Notes: generated from the sequence alone by a model not told the origin. 64,000 nt of DNA from Nymphaea colorata (GCF_008831285.2 NC_045144.1:24693716-24757715); one strand, 5' to 3'. Counted from the first letter of the stretch, positions 1 to 10,878 are shown. Numbers and translations are program-made.

Positions 1-179
1 TAAGAGAGACGCCCACGGCTAGTAATCCCAATCTCGAGAGCGGCAGACCAAGATAGGTAATTGTCCTTGGTCAGACGAATGGAGGTGACCTGGATCGGCA
101 CGTTCTCAGTCTTGGAAGCGCTGCCTGCGTCAAGAACAGCATCTTTTTGAGTCCCCATCGCGTCTGCCATCACAAACAT
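1..179 (-). CDS. Copia gag N-terminus, element A (partial)
   Basis: Structural (capsid) protein of the retrotransposon, which would form the cytoplasmic virus-like particle. The minus-strand frame from ATG 179 (or in-frame ATGs at 170 and 158) reads through to the edge without a stop. It includes the motif IRLTKDNYLSW, the usual start of the copia gag domain that follows a short variable leader. The window cuts it at about residue 59. The start at 170 gives the leader MADAMGTQKD; 179 adds three residues. No zinc knuckle is in view because that part lies outside. Confidence 0.8.
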   Translation of the reverse strand, partial: MFVMADAMGTQKDAVLDAGSASKTENVPIQVTSIRLTKDNYLSWSAALEIGITSRGRLS

Positions 180-182
180 GCA

Positions 183-396
183 CACAGCAACAAGAGGCAC
201 AGCGGCGAGAACGAGGCAGCGGCGACGGGAATGAGGCAGCGGCGACGGAAGGCAGGCGGCGACGACAGGGCAGGGCAGCGCTGGGAACAACGGCGGCGGC
301 GTTCCTGATCACAGCAACAAGAGGCACAGCGGCGAGAACGAGGCAGCGGCGACGGGAGTGAGGCAGCGGCGACAGAAGGCAGGCAGCGACGTTCCT
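183..396. repeat. Leader duplication in element A
   Basis: About 85 bp beginning cacagcaacaagaggcac at 183 recurs at 310 with a few substitutions (offset 127 bp). The unit is itself built of GC-rich ggcagcggcgac repeats. It lies in the untranslated leader between PBS and gag. Confidence 0.8.
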
Positions 397-539
397 GGGC
401 GGCGGAAAAAAAACGACGGCGGCGCTGGGAACGTCAGCACTGAAACCAGCAATAGCGGTGGCGCTGGAAACGGCAACGGAGGCAGCACGAGAACGGCGGA
501 AAAAACACTACTTGCACACCAACGATCGCACACGCGGTG

Positions 540-551
540 GCTCTGATACCA
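540..551 (-). promoter_or_regulatory. tRNA-Met(i) primer-binding site, element A
   Basis: TGGTATCAGAGC on the minus strand directly inside the LTR, the classical copia minus-strand primer site. Confidence 0.9.
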
Positions 552-835
552 TGTAGAAACACGAACCACAAGAAGAGAGCAGAGAAAGAACACACAATAT
601 ACGTGGAAAACCTCAAAAAGAGGTGAAAAACCACGGGGAGGCTCTGACCTAGGGGCAAACCGCAACCCTAGGAGAGAGAAAATTATATTCACTTAAATCA
701 ACACTTATACATAAGTGACAATATATAGAGGGAGAGAGGAGAAGCCGCCTAGGGTACCGAGCCCACCTCGGTACCCGCGCCCCATAAAACCGGGTCCAGA
801 TATGGACCCGGTTCCCACAACAACATATTCTAACA
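552..835 (-). repeat. 5' LTR of element A
   Basis: A 284-bp LTR with TG...CA ends (plus-strand start tgtagaaaca, end tattctaaca). It abuts a primer-binding site (540-551) that reads TGGTATCAGAGC on the minus strand, complementary to plant initiator-Met tRNA. The R/U5 side carries the acgtggaaaacct motif seen also in elements D and F. Two perfect hairpins with 10-bp stems lie in U3, at 752-776 and 788-813. Confidence 0.9.
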
Positions 836-3125
836 ATTTGCAAGGATTTAACATGAATATATACTGAGAGAGAAGCCACAATGCTCTGTAAGATCTTGGC
901 AGGTAGCAAAATGAGTGTTGAGAGATGGGCTCGGGGCTTGTGTAGTTGTTCCTCTGAGTCAGTAATCAAGAGTTCCGGGTAGGCATAAAGCTGATTTATG
1001 TCTATTTTACGAAAATAATGACTTACGAACCTTTGCCTCGTCGAAAACCCGTAAGGTGAAGCGGGTTGGACACATGACAAAGCTACACATAACCACCAAA
1101 GCGGTGGAGCTTCGTAGTAGCCTTTGAGGTGGTGAGGTATTCCCTTGAAGGTGAAGGTCGGCCTGAAAAAAAAAATCAAAGAAAAAAAAATAGCAAAAAG
1201 CTAAATGCAAAAGAAAGAAAAACAAAAAAACTAAGAAAAAAAAAACAAAAGGTGCCTGCCAAGAGATGAAAGACATGAAGGTTGAACTCGCAGGAATTGA
1301 ATGTAACGATCTTTTGTGGATGTGCGAATTTGGGGTCAATATCTGCTCCTTTTTTTTATTACTAAGATGTCGAGGATGATTCCTTTATGTTCACATTTTG
1401 GAAATTGAAAGATATCCCTTCTAGAGGTTCGACGACATTGATGTGAAATGAATCCTAATCCTTGTATGGTGCTATGGATAAGTGAATGACAAATTACTTG
1501 CACAACACGAGCACTCAAGCTTATGAGTTAAAGTGATAATTTTGAACTATTTCAAAGTCAAAACTTGACATCTTTTGTTATATTTCGAGGTTTTCTTGGC
1601 ATAAGAGGAACTAACCAATCCCCTTTGGTCTTGAAAGGTGTTTGCCATTTCATTAACAAGCTACTAGTCCATTCATGGAATAGATGGAACTCTTCAAACC
1701 TAGTCCACTTATGCTGAATGTGACAATTTGTCCATCTTTTCCTTTGTCTTAGGAGAGGCACATCATTTGGGAACCTGACCCATAATTCCATCTTAACTGA
1801 GTGTCTTCAACCCGTTGAAATGTCTTTATCCTATTTTTCAATGACATAACCTAGACTTAGGGTTGAGGCTATCATGGAAGATCTCTTATCTGTTTTCAAA
1901 AGAACTGGTCGATTTTGACGTTTTTGAAAAGTTCTATCCTTTGAAGTTGAATGAATTTTGTTCTTGGCTTCATCTAATATTTGTCTTGGCTTGCAATACA
2001 TGGTTTTGCAAAATGAGGTGGAGTTATTCTTCATCGCCACCAACTACCCACCCATGCCTTTGCTTCGACAGTTGGGTCCTTTATGGTTTCGGACCAGGTT
2101 AGTATTCAGTTTCTTCTTGTGTCATGTTAGTTGAGTGTTATGGATATTTATCATATTTTGACTAATATGTGTTTTGTTTGTCCATAAATGAGGGCAGTAT
2201 TCAGCATTGGGGAAACTGTGGCTTATGGTCCCACTGTTCAAATGTGCGTATATTGTGTTTTTATTTTCAGAGCTAACATGTCAATTCATACAGTTAAAAG
2301 CATGCTTTCTTTTTGTGCTCGTAGCTAAATCTTAGTTATGTGATCTAATTGCAGGACTTGCCTTTGGTTGCTCAATTTTATTGCAGGTGGGACATTTGCA
2401 TTGTACTCACTGATATGCAAGCATGTAAAGCTCTGTCTTCTTCCAAACCAATTTTCATCTGATGCTCGTATCAAGTTCAACTAAAGGTGCCACCTCCACA
2501 GCTTGAGATGTCAATAATGATTAAAGAAAGGAGGTATGTAAGCTTCATTGTCACTGAAAAGGATGTTCTCATTTGTTCTTGTTGGTACTTCATAGAAGTG
2601 ACCACTATCTTTTGATGTCATTGTTGAATGTCTCCAAGATAGTAAGGGTTCAACTAGATATAGGATTTTAATGCTACTATGTTACTATGTTCTAATTTCA
2701 GTTTGTTTTTGACTTTTTTTATGGAACAGGCAATTGCTTTATAGATTACCACAATTATGGTGTGCCTATGAATTATTTTTTCCTCCAAAATATTTCACAC
2801 ATTTGATGTAGAAGGTTTGCAGTCATATGGATTCAAGCTGGACTTTGGCAAGTTCTTGTATGAAAACCCCTGTATTATAACAATTTTTTTTTCCTTGTAC
2901 ACCTGAAAATCTAATTATGAAGGAAAATGAAGAAATTGAAGAAACATGAGAAAGTGACTTAAAGTAGAAGAGACCATATTATTCATATAGGATGTATGAA
3001 GCAAATTCTTGTTCTTTCTTACAAATGATACGTGCCTCATAGGGAGAGTTACTTATGCAAGTTTTTTGTCCATGCAGTTGATTGCCACAACTTCTCTTTT
3101 CCAGGGGGGGACTCCTCATCTCCTG
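836..3125. repeat. Duplicated block R1, copy 1
   Basis: From 836 (gcaaggatttaacatgaat at 840) to about 3125 this segment matches 12698-16255 closely, with many shared long words, and its first 0.8 kb matches 26577-27545 more distantly. Copy 2 carries about 1.3 kb (14035-15370) that copy 1 lacks. The left end of copy 1 is hidden by insertion of element A. On the minus strand (about 870-1170) there is an open frame that stays open in all three copies and contains EQLHKPRAHLSTLILL; I do not recognise a family. The right part holds a KUP transporter fragment. Confidence 0.85.
2216..2533 (+). pseudogene. HAK/KUP potassium transporter fragment, copy 1
   Basis: Membrane K+ transporter of the HAK/KUP/KT family; only a piece is present. 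At 2216-2260 the frame reads LWLMVPLFKCAYIVF, matching the TLTLIPLLKYVFIVL helix of the family. After an intron ending ttgcag, the exon 2387-2533 reads GGTFALYSLICKHVK, the family signature, then after a frame change KVPPPQLEMSIMIKERR, and ends at a gtatgt donor. A one-base deletion near 2480 shifts the frame and gives an immediate stop. No further exon (channel core, C-terminus) is recognisable. The same lesion is in copy 2, so it predates the duplication. Confidence 0.75.
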
Positions 3126-5118
3126 AACACTGAAGGCTGCTTTTGAAAATTGCCATAAGCACAACTTTCCATTTTGCTCCTATTTTCTTTCTGCTGTGAG
3201 CATCTGTGAATGGTCTATTTGTCATGACCAGTGACCACTTTAATGATGCTGCAACAGAAGATGCCAGATATTAGGGGCTGTTTGGCCTTCATCTTGATCA
3301 AAAGAGAAACAGATTATGAATTGTAGCTGTGGATCAAATTGCTGGCAAACTACGGTGGATGTAGACTTGCCATTTATCACTTTTTTGTTATTTTCTCAAG
3401 TCTTTTAAGATTTTTCTTATTTATATATTATTTATTTTTTGACAAAAGTAGATAATATTTGTTTCTAAGCCCAACTGATTGAGTCTTTGAATCAGCCAAT
3501 TCACCAAATGGGCACCCTAACCAATTTGATTCACAGTGAGATTTTTATAACACTGATTAAGACTTGATTGGAAAAGTGCTCATTGGCAGCCAAGGTACAA
3601 GCATCTCTCTCTTTCATTTCCATTAGAAATGAGGGCTGGCCAAAAAGCCCTGTGTTTTGGGTCTGTTCTCTCTCTCTTTCACTAGGAGATGCTCATGCCG
3701 ATTTACAACAACTGGAATTCTGCAACAACCTGCATCGATTTCCTTTTCCAATTTTGATTTTTTTTTTTTTAAATATCAATTGACGACGGATGGACGGATT
3801 AGTCGAAGGTCATGACCTTTTGCCGAGGAGACCTTGGTTGAGAAGGCAGAGGTTGTGGCCATTGCTGGCGGAAGGTAGTGCTGAGGTAAAAAAAGCAAGG
3901 GTAAAAAAAGTCAAGGATCTGGAACTTGACATAGCTGAGAAACCAACCGAAGCCTGAGCATTTTGGTTTTCTTTATTATTGATTTGCCTGTTTCTTGGCT
4001 GTTTTTCTTTTCTTTTTTGTGCGCTGCAGAAGCTCTCCCGCATGCATCTGCTCACGTCTGCATCAGCTCCTCTTCCTCATCGGCAGCTGCTCACGTCTGC
4101 ATCAGTTCCTCTTCCTCATCTCTGTCGAGGTAAGGCGCAGGCTTGCCTCTTTCGATCGCGTTTTATTCTCATGTCTGCCTGTGTTTCCTGTCTGCCTTTC
4201 CCCAAATCACAGCCCTAGTTGTCTTCTACACCCTTTTAACATAAGGAGGGTCGTTTTAGATATGCTTTATCTTTGAAAAAGTAGATGATATTTGTTAATT
4301 AGCCCAACTGATTGAGCCATTGAATATCTTAAGGTGGCCAAAATTTATTGGATCTTTGTTGCCTTTGCTGTATTTGAGGAACATGTGATCACTATCCTCA
4401 TTAGATTGCTTACACATGACGGTAAGGGTTCTCCTTGAGGTTCAGACAACTCGCGATTTGCAGAGGCAGACCCAGCTATGCATCGGCCTGCCCTCCTCTT
4501 TCCAAACCCTCTCCTCTTTTAAGTCTGGCCACTTCCATCTCCTCTGTATTAAACCATGTCATATCATATCATAGAGTTCTTGGCTCCCTTCACTTTGGGC
4601 CCCACATAGGATTTGCCAAGTTGGACAAGTTTCATATGCTAATAGGTAATTGAATTTAGAGAATTGTTAATTTTGTTGGAGAACGTGTGCTGAAGGCTTC
4701 ACTGGTTGTGACCCTTCACTCCAAAAATTCTTTACCATGCACCTCTTTATTTCGCACCCATTCAAGAGCCAGAGCGGTTTCAATAGTTGAAAAATTTTTG
4801 AGGATCAGTCCCTGCTCACCTTCAATGTTTAGCACCTGTGTTCGTGTTCATTGACAGTAGCCATTAGCTGAAGAGATTATCCATCTTCATTTTTCATTCT
4901 TCTCTAGTTGTGTATCATGACAAGAACCGGTATGCATCTTACAGGTTTATATCTACGTGTGAACTTGTGCATGTGAATCTAGATTATTTCAACAATTGGT
5001 AGCAGAGCTGGTTAATGCCCTATATCATGTCTTCTTTGTTTGGAACCGTATGAGAGACCAGTAGATATCTGTCCACCATACTGATCAACGAGGGACAACG
5101 TCTACCGGCGGTCTCTCT
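3126..5118. other. Non-coding interval with small repeats
   Basis: No gene is supported. It holds a possible hAT-like MITE (3273-3515: ends aggggctgtttgg and ccaaatgggcaccct, no convincing target duplication), and a direct repeat of about 55 bp at roughly 3444-3500 and 4275-4330, both containing agcccaactgattgag. It also has a 39-bp tandem duplication at 4048-4120 (ctgctcacgtctgcatcag). The short open frames here are low-complexity and not conserved. Confidence 0.5.
4048..4120. repeat. 39-bp tandem duplication
   Basis: ctgctcacgtctgcatcag at 4048 recurs at 4087; the two units differ at one base over the first 34 bases. It lies in non-coding DNA. Confidence 0.85.
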
Positions 5119-5592
5119 TGTAAATCAGGCCCAAAGAAACAACCTCTTCAAGTAATATCAGCCTTGAAGCTTTCACCAACAAGTCAATCTCACAAACCCT
5201 CAAACAAGAGGTGAAGAAGAACTTAAATTAATCACACAAAGAGATACAAGAAGTAGGCTAAAAAGCCATACCATAAACAATGGGAGAGCTGCCCTATTTA
5301 TAGAGGAGAGGGGCAAAGAGAAGAAGGAGGAGGCAGTCCCAACGGCTAGAAATCTAGCCGTTGGGACTAGTCTCCCTCTATGAAAAATAGAAAAAGGAGA
5401 GGGATAAAAGGGGAAAACAGAAAATAATACATAAAGAAAAAATACATAAAGAAAGTGAAAATTACATAGGTGTCCTAAGTACCCAAAATATAAAATATAT
5501 ATATATATATATAAAGCATATATTAGATGACTAATATATGTGATATATATAAATGTATATATGTATACATATGGGATACATACATTCTAACA
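5119..5592 (-). repeat. 3' LTR of element B
   Basis: 474 bp, plus-strand ends tgtaaatcag ... cattctaaca. The inner side is followed by a run of C (5593-5599), i.e. a minus-strand polypurine tract GAGGGGGGG, the plus-strand primer. Confidence 0.95.
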
Positions 5593-5605
5593 CCCCCCCT
5601 CAAAC

Positions 5606-7477
5606 TTACGGTGTGATAACCGAAAGTTTGCCAAGGAGAAAATTAAATCTGGTAGCAGCGAGAGCTTTAGTGAAGAAATCGCCAAGTTGATACTCTGATT
5701 GGACATAGGAGAGATCTATGTTTTTCTGAAGGAACTCTTCACGAACATAATGGCAGTCCATCTCTATATGCTTTGTTCTTTCATGGAATGTGTGATTGCT
5801 AGCAATATAGATTGCACTTTTGTTGTCGCAACAAAGCTTGACAGGATTCGTAATATGAATTCCCATATCTTTCAGTAAGCTTTTGAGCCACACTATCTCC
5901 ATTGTTGTAGTTGCCATTGCTCGATATTCAGCTTCTGTTGATGATAGCGATACCTTATTCTGTTTCTTGCATCGCCAGGAAATTAAGGAGTCACCTAAAA
6001 ACACACAAAAACCAGTGGTGGAGTGCCTATTATTGGGATCTCCACCCCAATCAGCATCTGTATACGCAACTAATTCTAATATAGAAGAAGAAGACAGAAA
6101 TAGTCCTTTGTTGATAGTGTCTTTCACATAACGGTCAATCTGCATTGCCGCTCCCATATGTACTGAGGTGGGTCTTTGTTGAAATTGGCTTATCACATGC
6201 ACAGCATGAGCAATGTCAGGTCTGGTGATGGATAGATAAGAGAGAGCGCCAACTATTTGCCGAAAATGAGTGGGATTCTCCAATATCTCTCCATCATCAA
6301 TTTTCATTTTTACTCCCAGTGCTGCTAGAGTATCCACAACTTTGTCATCTGAGATACCTGTTCTGTCAACTAATTCACTAGCAAACTTCATTTGAGAAAG
6401 AAGATAACCTTGTTTGCTATAAGCAACTTCAATTCCAAGAAAATAAGTTAGTCTTCCCAAATCAGTCATTTGAAAACATTTGCTAAGAAAGTGTTTTACC
6501 TCTATAATCCCTTCATCATCACTCCCAGTAATAACCATATCATCAACATACAGTAATAAAACAATTACACCTACGGAGGTAGTTTTTACAAACATGGCAG
6601 TATCAGAGTAGCAAGATTTAAAACCTTGATTAAACATGACACTACTAAACTTGTCAAACCAGGCTTTGGGAGCTTGTTTTAAACCATAAAGAGCTTTCTT
6701 AAGGCGTAAAACTTTGTTTTGGGGTAGATCAAAACCAGGGGGAGCACTCATGAAAACTTCTTCTTGTAGGTGACCATTTAAGAAAGCATTTTTAACATCC
6801 ATTTGAAAAATAGTCCAATGTTTAACAGAGGCAATGGCAATAAGGGTTCTAACAGAAGTCATGCGAGCAACAGGAGCAAAGGTTTCTTCATAATCAATCC
6901 CATATTCTTGAGCATATCCCTTGGCAACAAGTCTGGCCTTATATCTTTCTAAGGTTCCATCACTTCTAGTTTTGATTTTATAGATCCATCTACAACCAAT
7001 AGTCTTTTTCCCCGTTGGTAGAGGCACAATATCCCAAGTTTCATTGCTTTCAAGAGCTTTAAGCTCAAGATTCATGGCTTCAATCCAATTGGGATCTTCT
7101 TTAGCTTCAAGGTAAGAAGATGGCTCATGAAAAGAATGATGTGCCATAATACAAGCTCGAAATTTTGGAGAAAAAGACTCATAATAAGAGACAAATCTTT
7201 GAGGAGGCCTAATGTGCCTTTGGGATCTCCTAGGAAGAGATTGATTAGTTTCTTGATTTTGGGGGTCTCTTCTTCTATAAACTAAGATCTCTTTTGGAGG
7301 GATGATATGAGTAGAATTATCATTGTTGACTTCTTCAATTGGTACCTCTATACCTTTATCGGGTTCATCATCATCAATATCATCATCATCATCAATATCA
7401 TTAGTCCAAAGAAAAGTATAATCTTCTAGTTTCTTGGGTTCATCTTTGAAACCATCTTCATTTTCTAAAAAGATCAT
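5606..7477 (-). CDS. Element B reverse transcriptase-RNase H (C-terminal part of polyprotein)
   Basis: 623 codons with an uninterrupted frame. An acidic linker (IDDDDDIDDDEPD, residues 28-40) precedes the RT: WIYKIKTRSDGTLERYKARL, then QMDVKNAFLNG, KKALYGLKQAPKAWF and the catalytic YVDD at about 310-313. RNase H follows with YTDADWGG (D474/D476) and SSTEAEYRAM, and the protein ends 13 bases before the LTR-adjacent polypurine tract. All catalytic residues are present. It has no stop of its own upstream and would be made only as part of the polyprotein. Confidence 0.95.
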   Translation of the reverse strand: MIFLENEDGFKDEPKKLEDYTFLWTNDIDDDDDIDDDEPDKGIEVPIEEVNNDNSTHIIPPKEILVYRRRDPQNQETNQSLPRRSQRHIRPPQRFVSYYESFSPKFRACIMAHHSFHEPSSYLEAKEDPNWIEAMNLELKALESNETWDIVPLPTGKKTIGCRWIYKIKTRSDGTLERYKARLVAKGYAQEYGIDYEETFAPVARMTSVRTLIAIASVKHWTIFQMDVKNAFLNGHLQEEVFMSAPPGFDLPQNKVLRLKKALYGLKQAPKAWFDKFSSVMFNQGFKSCYSDTAMFVKTTSVGVIVLLLYVDDMVITGSDDEGIIEVKHFLSKCFQMTDLGRLTYFLGIEVAYSKQGYLLSQMKFASELVDRTGISDDKVVDTLAALGVKMKIDDGEILENPTHFRQIVGALSYLSITRPDIAHAVHVISQFQQRPTSVHMGAAMQIDRYVKDTINKGLFLSSSSILELVAYTDADWGGDPNNRHSTTGFCVFLGDSLISWRCKKQNKVSLSSTEAEYRAMATTTMEIVWLKSLLKDMGIHITNPVKLCCDNKSAIYIASNHTFHERTKHIEMDCHYVREEFLQKNIDLSYVQSEYQLGDFFTKALAATRFNFLLGKLSVITP

Positions 7478-7869
7478 ATTTCTAGAAACATAAACTTTAT
7501 CTTTTTTAATATCATAACATCATAACCCTTTTGAGTTTCGGAATACCCAATAAAAACACAACAAATAGCTTTGGAGGAAAGCTTATCGTCTTTGTCATTT
7601 AACACAAAACATTTGCAACCAAAGACTTTAAGTCTATTGTAATTAGGTTTAACATGATGAAGTCTTTCAAAAGGAGAAATATGTTTCAAAAGTTTGGTAG
7701 GCATTCTATTAATTAAATAGGTTGAAGTCAAAACAGCCTCGGCCCAAAAAGTTTTTGGGAACATTTTTAGATAAAAGAAGGGCTCTAGTAGTTTCAATAA
7801 TGTGCCTATGTTTACGTTCGGCCACTCCGTTTTGTTGTGGAGTGTTAGGACAAGATCTTTGATGAACAA
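7474..7869 (-). pseudogene. Element B out-of-frame linker (C-terminal integrase)
   Basis: Between the two frameshifts the true polyprotein continues in another frame: FWAEAVLTSTYLINRMP, then VFGCKCFVLNDKDDKLS and GYSETQKGYD, all standard copia integrase C-terminal motifs. A second, opposite frameshift near 7514 (one base lost in the codon after KGY) returns reading to the frame used by gag and by RT. About 75 residues lie out of frame, including the stop at 7709. Confidence 0.85.
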
Positions 7870-9715
7870 TGTCTTTTTCTTTTAGAAATTGTTGAAATTC
7901 ATTTGACATAAATTCTCCTCCCGAATCACTTCTAAAGACTTTGATATTTAAGCCAAATTGGGTATAGATCATGTTGTAGAAATTCTTAAAGTTTGTGAAT
8001 ACTTCCGATTTGTGCTTGAGAAAATAAACCCAAGTATGCCTAGAATAATCATCAATAAAGATCACATAGTACAATAATCCTCCTTTTGACATAATTGGAG
8101 CGGGTCCCCACACATCCGAATGCACCAAATCAAAAGATTTTTGGGCAATAAAATTTCTATTATCAAAAGGTAAGGCTTTCATTTTAGCCTTAATACAATC
8201 ATTACAATCAAAGTTCTTTTGACAAAAATTCTCCATGAATGGAAGATGAGACATTTTTTCTATATTTGAATGTCCAAGTCTTTGATGCCAAGTTTGAATG
8301 TCACATTCTTTGGAGATATTGCAAGATGGTCTTGAAAGGTCCAAAAAGTTTATGTAGTAGAGATTATTTGTTCTAAAACCTTCCCCAATCATCTTCTTGG
8401 ATATCCGATCCTGTATCAAACATTTGGATTGTGAGAAGATTACATCAAAACCAAGGTCGGCTATTTGAGAAACGGACAATAAATTTAAGTTTAATTTAGG
8501 AATATGTCTTACTTGAGGTACTTTTAAAATTTTGGATCCAAAAGCTAGGTCAAGATTTCCAATAAAATCAATTTCAAGAGAGGTACCATCCGCCGTTTTC
8601 ACAAAGGAATAAGAATCATTTTTAGTGCATTCGGTGAGAAGGGATTCATAAGGAGTCATATGAAAAGATGCACCCGAATCAATAATCCAAGAGTACTTAC
8701 TTGAAGAAGTAGATGCCACGGTCGCTCCCAAAGTCGAAGGTGTGCTTCCCCCTTTTAGAAAAGGTTGAAGAGCACTTATGAGTTGCTCAAGTTGGAATGA
8801 ACTTGCTTCTTTCTTCTCTTCTTGAATTTGAGCCGCAACATTGCTTCTTTTATCAAAAATTCTAAGTTTTGGACATCTTGGCTTGGTATGTCCTTCTTCT
8901 TGACAATGATAGCAAATAATTTTTCTCCTTGTTCCTTCATTTGTACGATTGAAGTGAGGAGGTCTATAAGGTCTCAAGTGGGCCCCCGGCCTAGATGTGG
9001 CAAGCACATTGTTGACTTTCTCTTTATCAAGACAAAGACGATTTTCCTCCATTTGAAGTTCCGCAATAGCCTCATTCATAGATGGTGTTTTAGAACGATG
9101 AAGTAAAGCGGTTTTGACACCATCAAATTCCGGTCTAAGACCTATGATAAACTTGTAAAACTTCTCACGTTGTATTTGCTTTTCTCTAAGAATAAGATCT
9201 TGTGTCCAATGTGGTTCAAAAATACTCAATTCATCATACAATTGATCCATTTCAGCCACATAATCTTTAATGGATCTATCTCCTTGTTGAAGATTGTGAA
9301 TTTTGAGTTGAACATGATGCATATAAGCAACATCTCTCATGGTATGAGTTTTCTTTAGATATTCCCAAGCTTCTAGGGCAGAATTTAATTTAGAGATTTG
9401 CCCGCTAGTAGCATTGTCAACACAAGTCAAGATCCAAGTAATGATTTTGTGATGACCAACACTCCATTCTTCCCATTTTTTGTTGTATTCAGCCATTACC
9501 TTCTCTTTTTCGGTTGCATCCAATTCCATAGCCCTTCCATCAACAACTTTCGTAAGGACTAGTTGTGGTTCAAGTTTTGTCCCATCAACTAGTCCCCAAA
9601 AGCTTTTACTACGAATAAAGTGTTCCATAGTTCTAGCCCATTGTATATAATTTGTTGATGAGAGTTTGGGAAAAGGAAGAGAAGAGACTTTGTCATCCAT
9701 GGGCACAATCAACAA
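7709..9715 (-). CDS. Element B gag-protease-integrase (N-terminal part of polyprotein)
   Basis: 668 codons. The better start is the internal ATG at 9700 (MDDKVSSLPFPKLS), since upstream residues are not typical. Domains: copia gag to about residue 240; zinc knuckle C268-C271-H276-C281; aspartic protease with WIIDSGAS (D346); GAG-pre-integrase around 475-517; integrase core with D534 (HSDVWGP), D597 (RSDSGGEF) and E633 (NGVAERKH), the D,D-35-E triad complete. The frame goes out at about 7735 (run of A/T, near PKNFLGRG) through a one-base gain and ends in a stop at 7709. It should join to the RT-RH part downstream. Confidence 0.93.
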   Translation of the reverse strand: MLIVPMDDKVSSLPFPKLSSTNYIQWARTMEHFIRSKSFWGLVDGTKLEPQLVLTKVVDGRAMELDATEKEKVMAEYNKKWEEWSVGHHKIITWILTCVDNATSGQISKLNSALEAWEYLKKTHTMRDVAYMHHVQLKIHNLQQGDRSIKDYVAEMDQLYDELSIFEPHWTQDLILREKQIQREKFYKFIIGLRPEFDGVKTALLHRSKTPSMNEAIAELQMEENRLCLDKEKVNNVLATSRPGAHLRPYRPPHFNRTNEGTRRKIICYHCQEEGHTKPRCPKLRIFDKRSNVAAQIQEEKKEASSFQLEQLISALQPFLKGGSTPSTLGATVASTSSSKYSWIIDSGASFHMTPYESLLTECTKNDSYSFVKTADGTSLEIDFIGNLDLAFGSKILKVPQVRHIPKLNLNLLSVSQIADLGFDVIFSQSKCLIQDRISKKMIGEGFRTNNLYYINFLDLSRPSCNISKECDIQTWHQRLGHSNIEKMSHLPFMENFCQKNFDCNDCIKAKMKALPFDNRNFIAQKSFDLVHSDVWGPAPIMSKGGLLYYVIFIDDYSRHTWVYFLKHKSEVFTNFKNFYNMIYTQFGLNIKVFRSDSGGEFMSNEFQQFLKEKDIVHQRSCPNTPQQNGVAERKHRHIIETTRALLLSKNVPKNFLGRGCFDFNLFN

Positions 9716-10016
9716 GGTAGATCCACTTACAAGTTATGAAGAAGATGGCAGCCACGTGAAAAGAAGTCCACGGCAAGGATAAAAACTCAACAATGATAGA
9801 AACCAGTCACCCTTTCAACAGCCACGAGCTCACCACCAAGGGAGCTAGATTTCGTCAAGAAATCACCAAAAAGAAGCCAGCAAAAACACTCTTCTTCTTG
9901 TGTAAAACTGCAGCAAGCAATATCTCGAACACTTGGAGTGCTTCACAGCTCCAACGCAAGAATAAAAACTGAACCTTCAATCTTGAATGGCAGCAAGACA
10001 AAGAGCCAAAGACGAG

Positions 10017-10028
10017 GCTCTGGTACCA
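10017..10028 (-). promoter_or_regulatory. tRNA-Met(i) primer-binding site, element B
   Basis: TGGTACCAGAGC on the minus strand next to the LTR: one mismatch to the usual TGGTATCAGAGC. Confidence 0.85.
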
Positions 10029-10504
10029 TGTAAATCAGGCCCAAAGAAACAACCTCTTCAAGTAATATCAGCCTTGAAGCTTTCACCAACAAGTCAATCT
10101 CACAAACCCTCAAACAAGAGGTGAAGAAGAACTTAAATTAATCACACAAAGAGATACAAGAAGTAGGCTAAAAAGCCATACCATAAACAATGGGAGAGCT
10201 GCCCTATTTATAGAGGAGAGGGCCAAAGAGAAGAAGGAGGAGGCAGTCCCAATGGCTAGAAATCTAGCCGTTGGGACTAGTCTCCCTCTATGAAAAATAG
10301 AAAAAGGAGAGAGATAAAAGGGGAAAACAGAAAATAATACATAAAGAAAAAATACATAAAGAAAGTGAAAATTACATAGGTGTCCTAAGTACCCAAAATA
10401 TAAAATATATATATATATATATATAAAGCATATATTAGATGACTAATATATGTGATATATATAAATGTATATATATATACATATGGGACACATACATTCT
10501 AACA
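10029..10504 (-). repeat. 5' LTR of element B
   Basis: 476 bp, near-identical to 5119-5592. This is the promoter-bearing copy, since the element is transcribed on the minus strand. Confidence 0.95.
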
Positions 10505-10845
10505 TCTCCCACATAGGGATCTCTCTTTTTGTCCCGTTAAGCTCGTTTATTTTATTAGAGACCTCATTGAAGCAGGAAATATGGTTAAACTGATGATAAA
10601 AATATGATTCCTTATTGTCTTCCTTCTGCTCCTCTTCCTTTTAGTGATTATTAAATTGTCTCTTAATCCTTAAATATTGAAATCCCACCAGTGATTACAA
10701 TTTTTTTTTTAAACATAAAAGCTATTGACCCACTTATCTCTTCTCATAGCATTTATCGCCTGTGTTTCCGTTGTGTTGTTAGGTACTGGCAAGGCTTAGT
10801 CAGTAGCATTTGCTCCAGTAGCGGATTTTCATATCTGAAAGGGCA

Positions 10846-10878
<33 letters not shown>

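Larger units (their letters stand above)
1..835 (-). mobile_element. Copia element A, 5' part only (cut by the window edge)
   Basis: Minus-strand Ty1/copia LTR retrotransposon. Only the 5' LTR, primer-binding site, GC-rich leader and the first codons of gag are inside the window; the rest lies beyond position 1. It interrupts the duplicated block R1: sequence just right of its LTR (from 836) matches R1 copy 2 from about 12698, where no element is present. LTR and gag start resemble elements D and F. The element's class is secure from LTR, PBS and gag together; its completeness cannot be judged here. Confidence 0.9.
5119..10504 (-). mobile_element. Copia element B, full length
   Basis: A 5,386-bp Ty1/copia retrotransposon on the minus strand with two LTRs, PBS, polypurine tract and gag-PR-INT-RT-RH order. 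The LTRs differ by about five substitutions and one 2-bp step in a TA run (about 99% identity), so insertion is fairly recent. The flanks tctct (5114-5118) and tctcc (10505-10509) look like a 5-bp target duplication with one later change. The polyprotein has two compensating frameshifts in the C-terminal part of the integrase region, so this copy is probably not autonomous. Confidence 0.97.

Noticed and set aside
3273-3515. hAT-like MITE candidate
   Set aside because: Ends are suggestive (aggggctgtttgg / ccaaatgggcaccct) but there is no 8-bp target duplication; kept only as a remark.
3979-4276. Two overlapping plus-strand frames of 79 and 93 codons
   Set aside because: Produced by the 39-bp tandem duplication; low complexity, no homology recognised.
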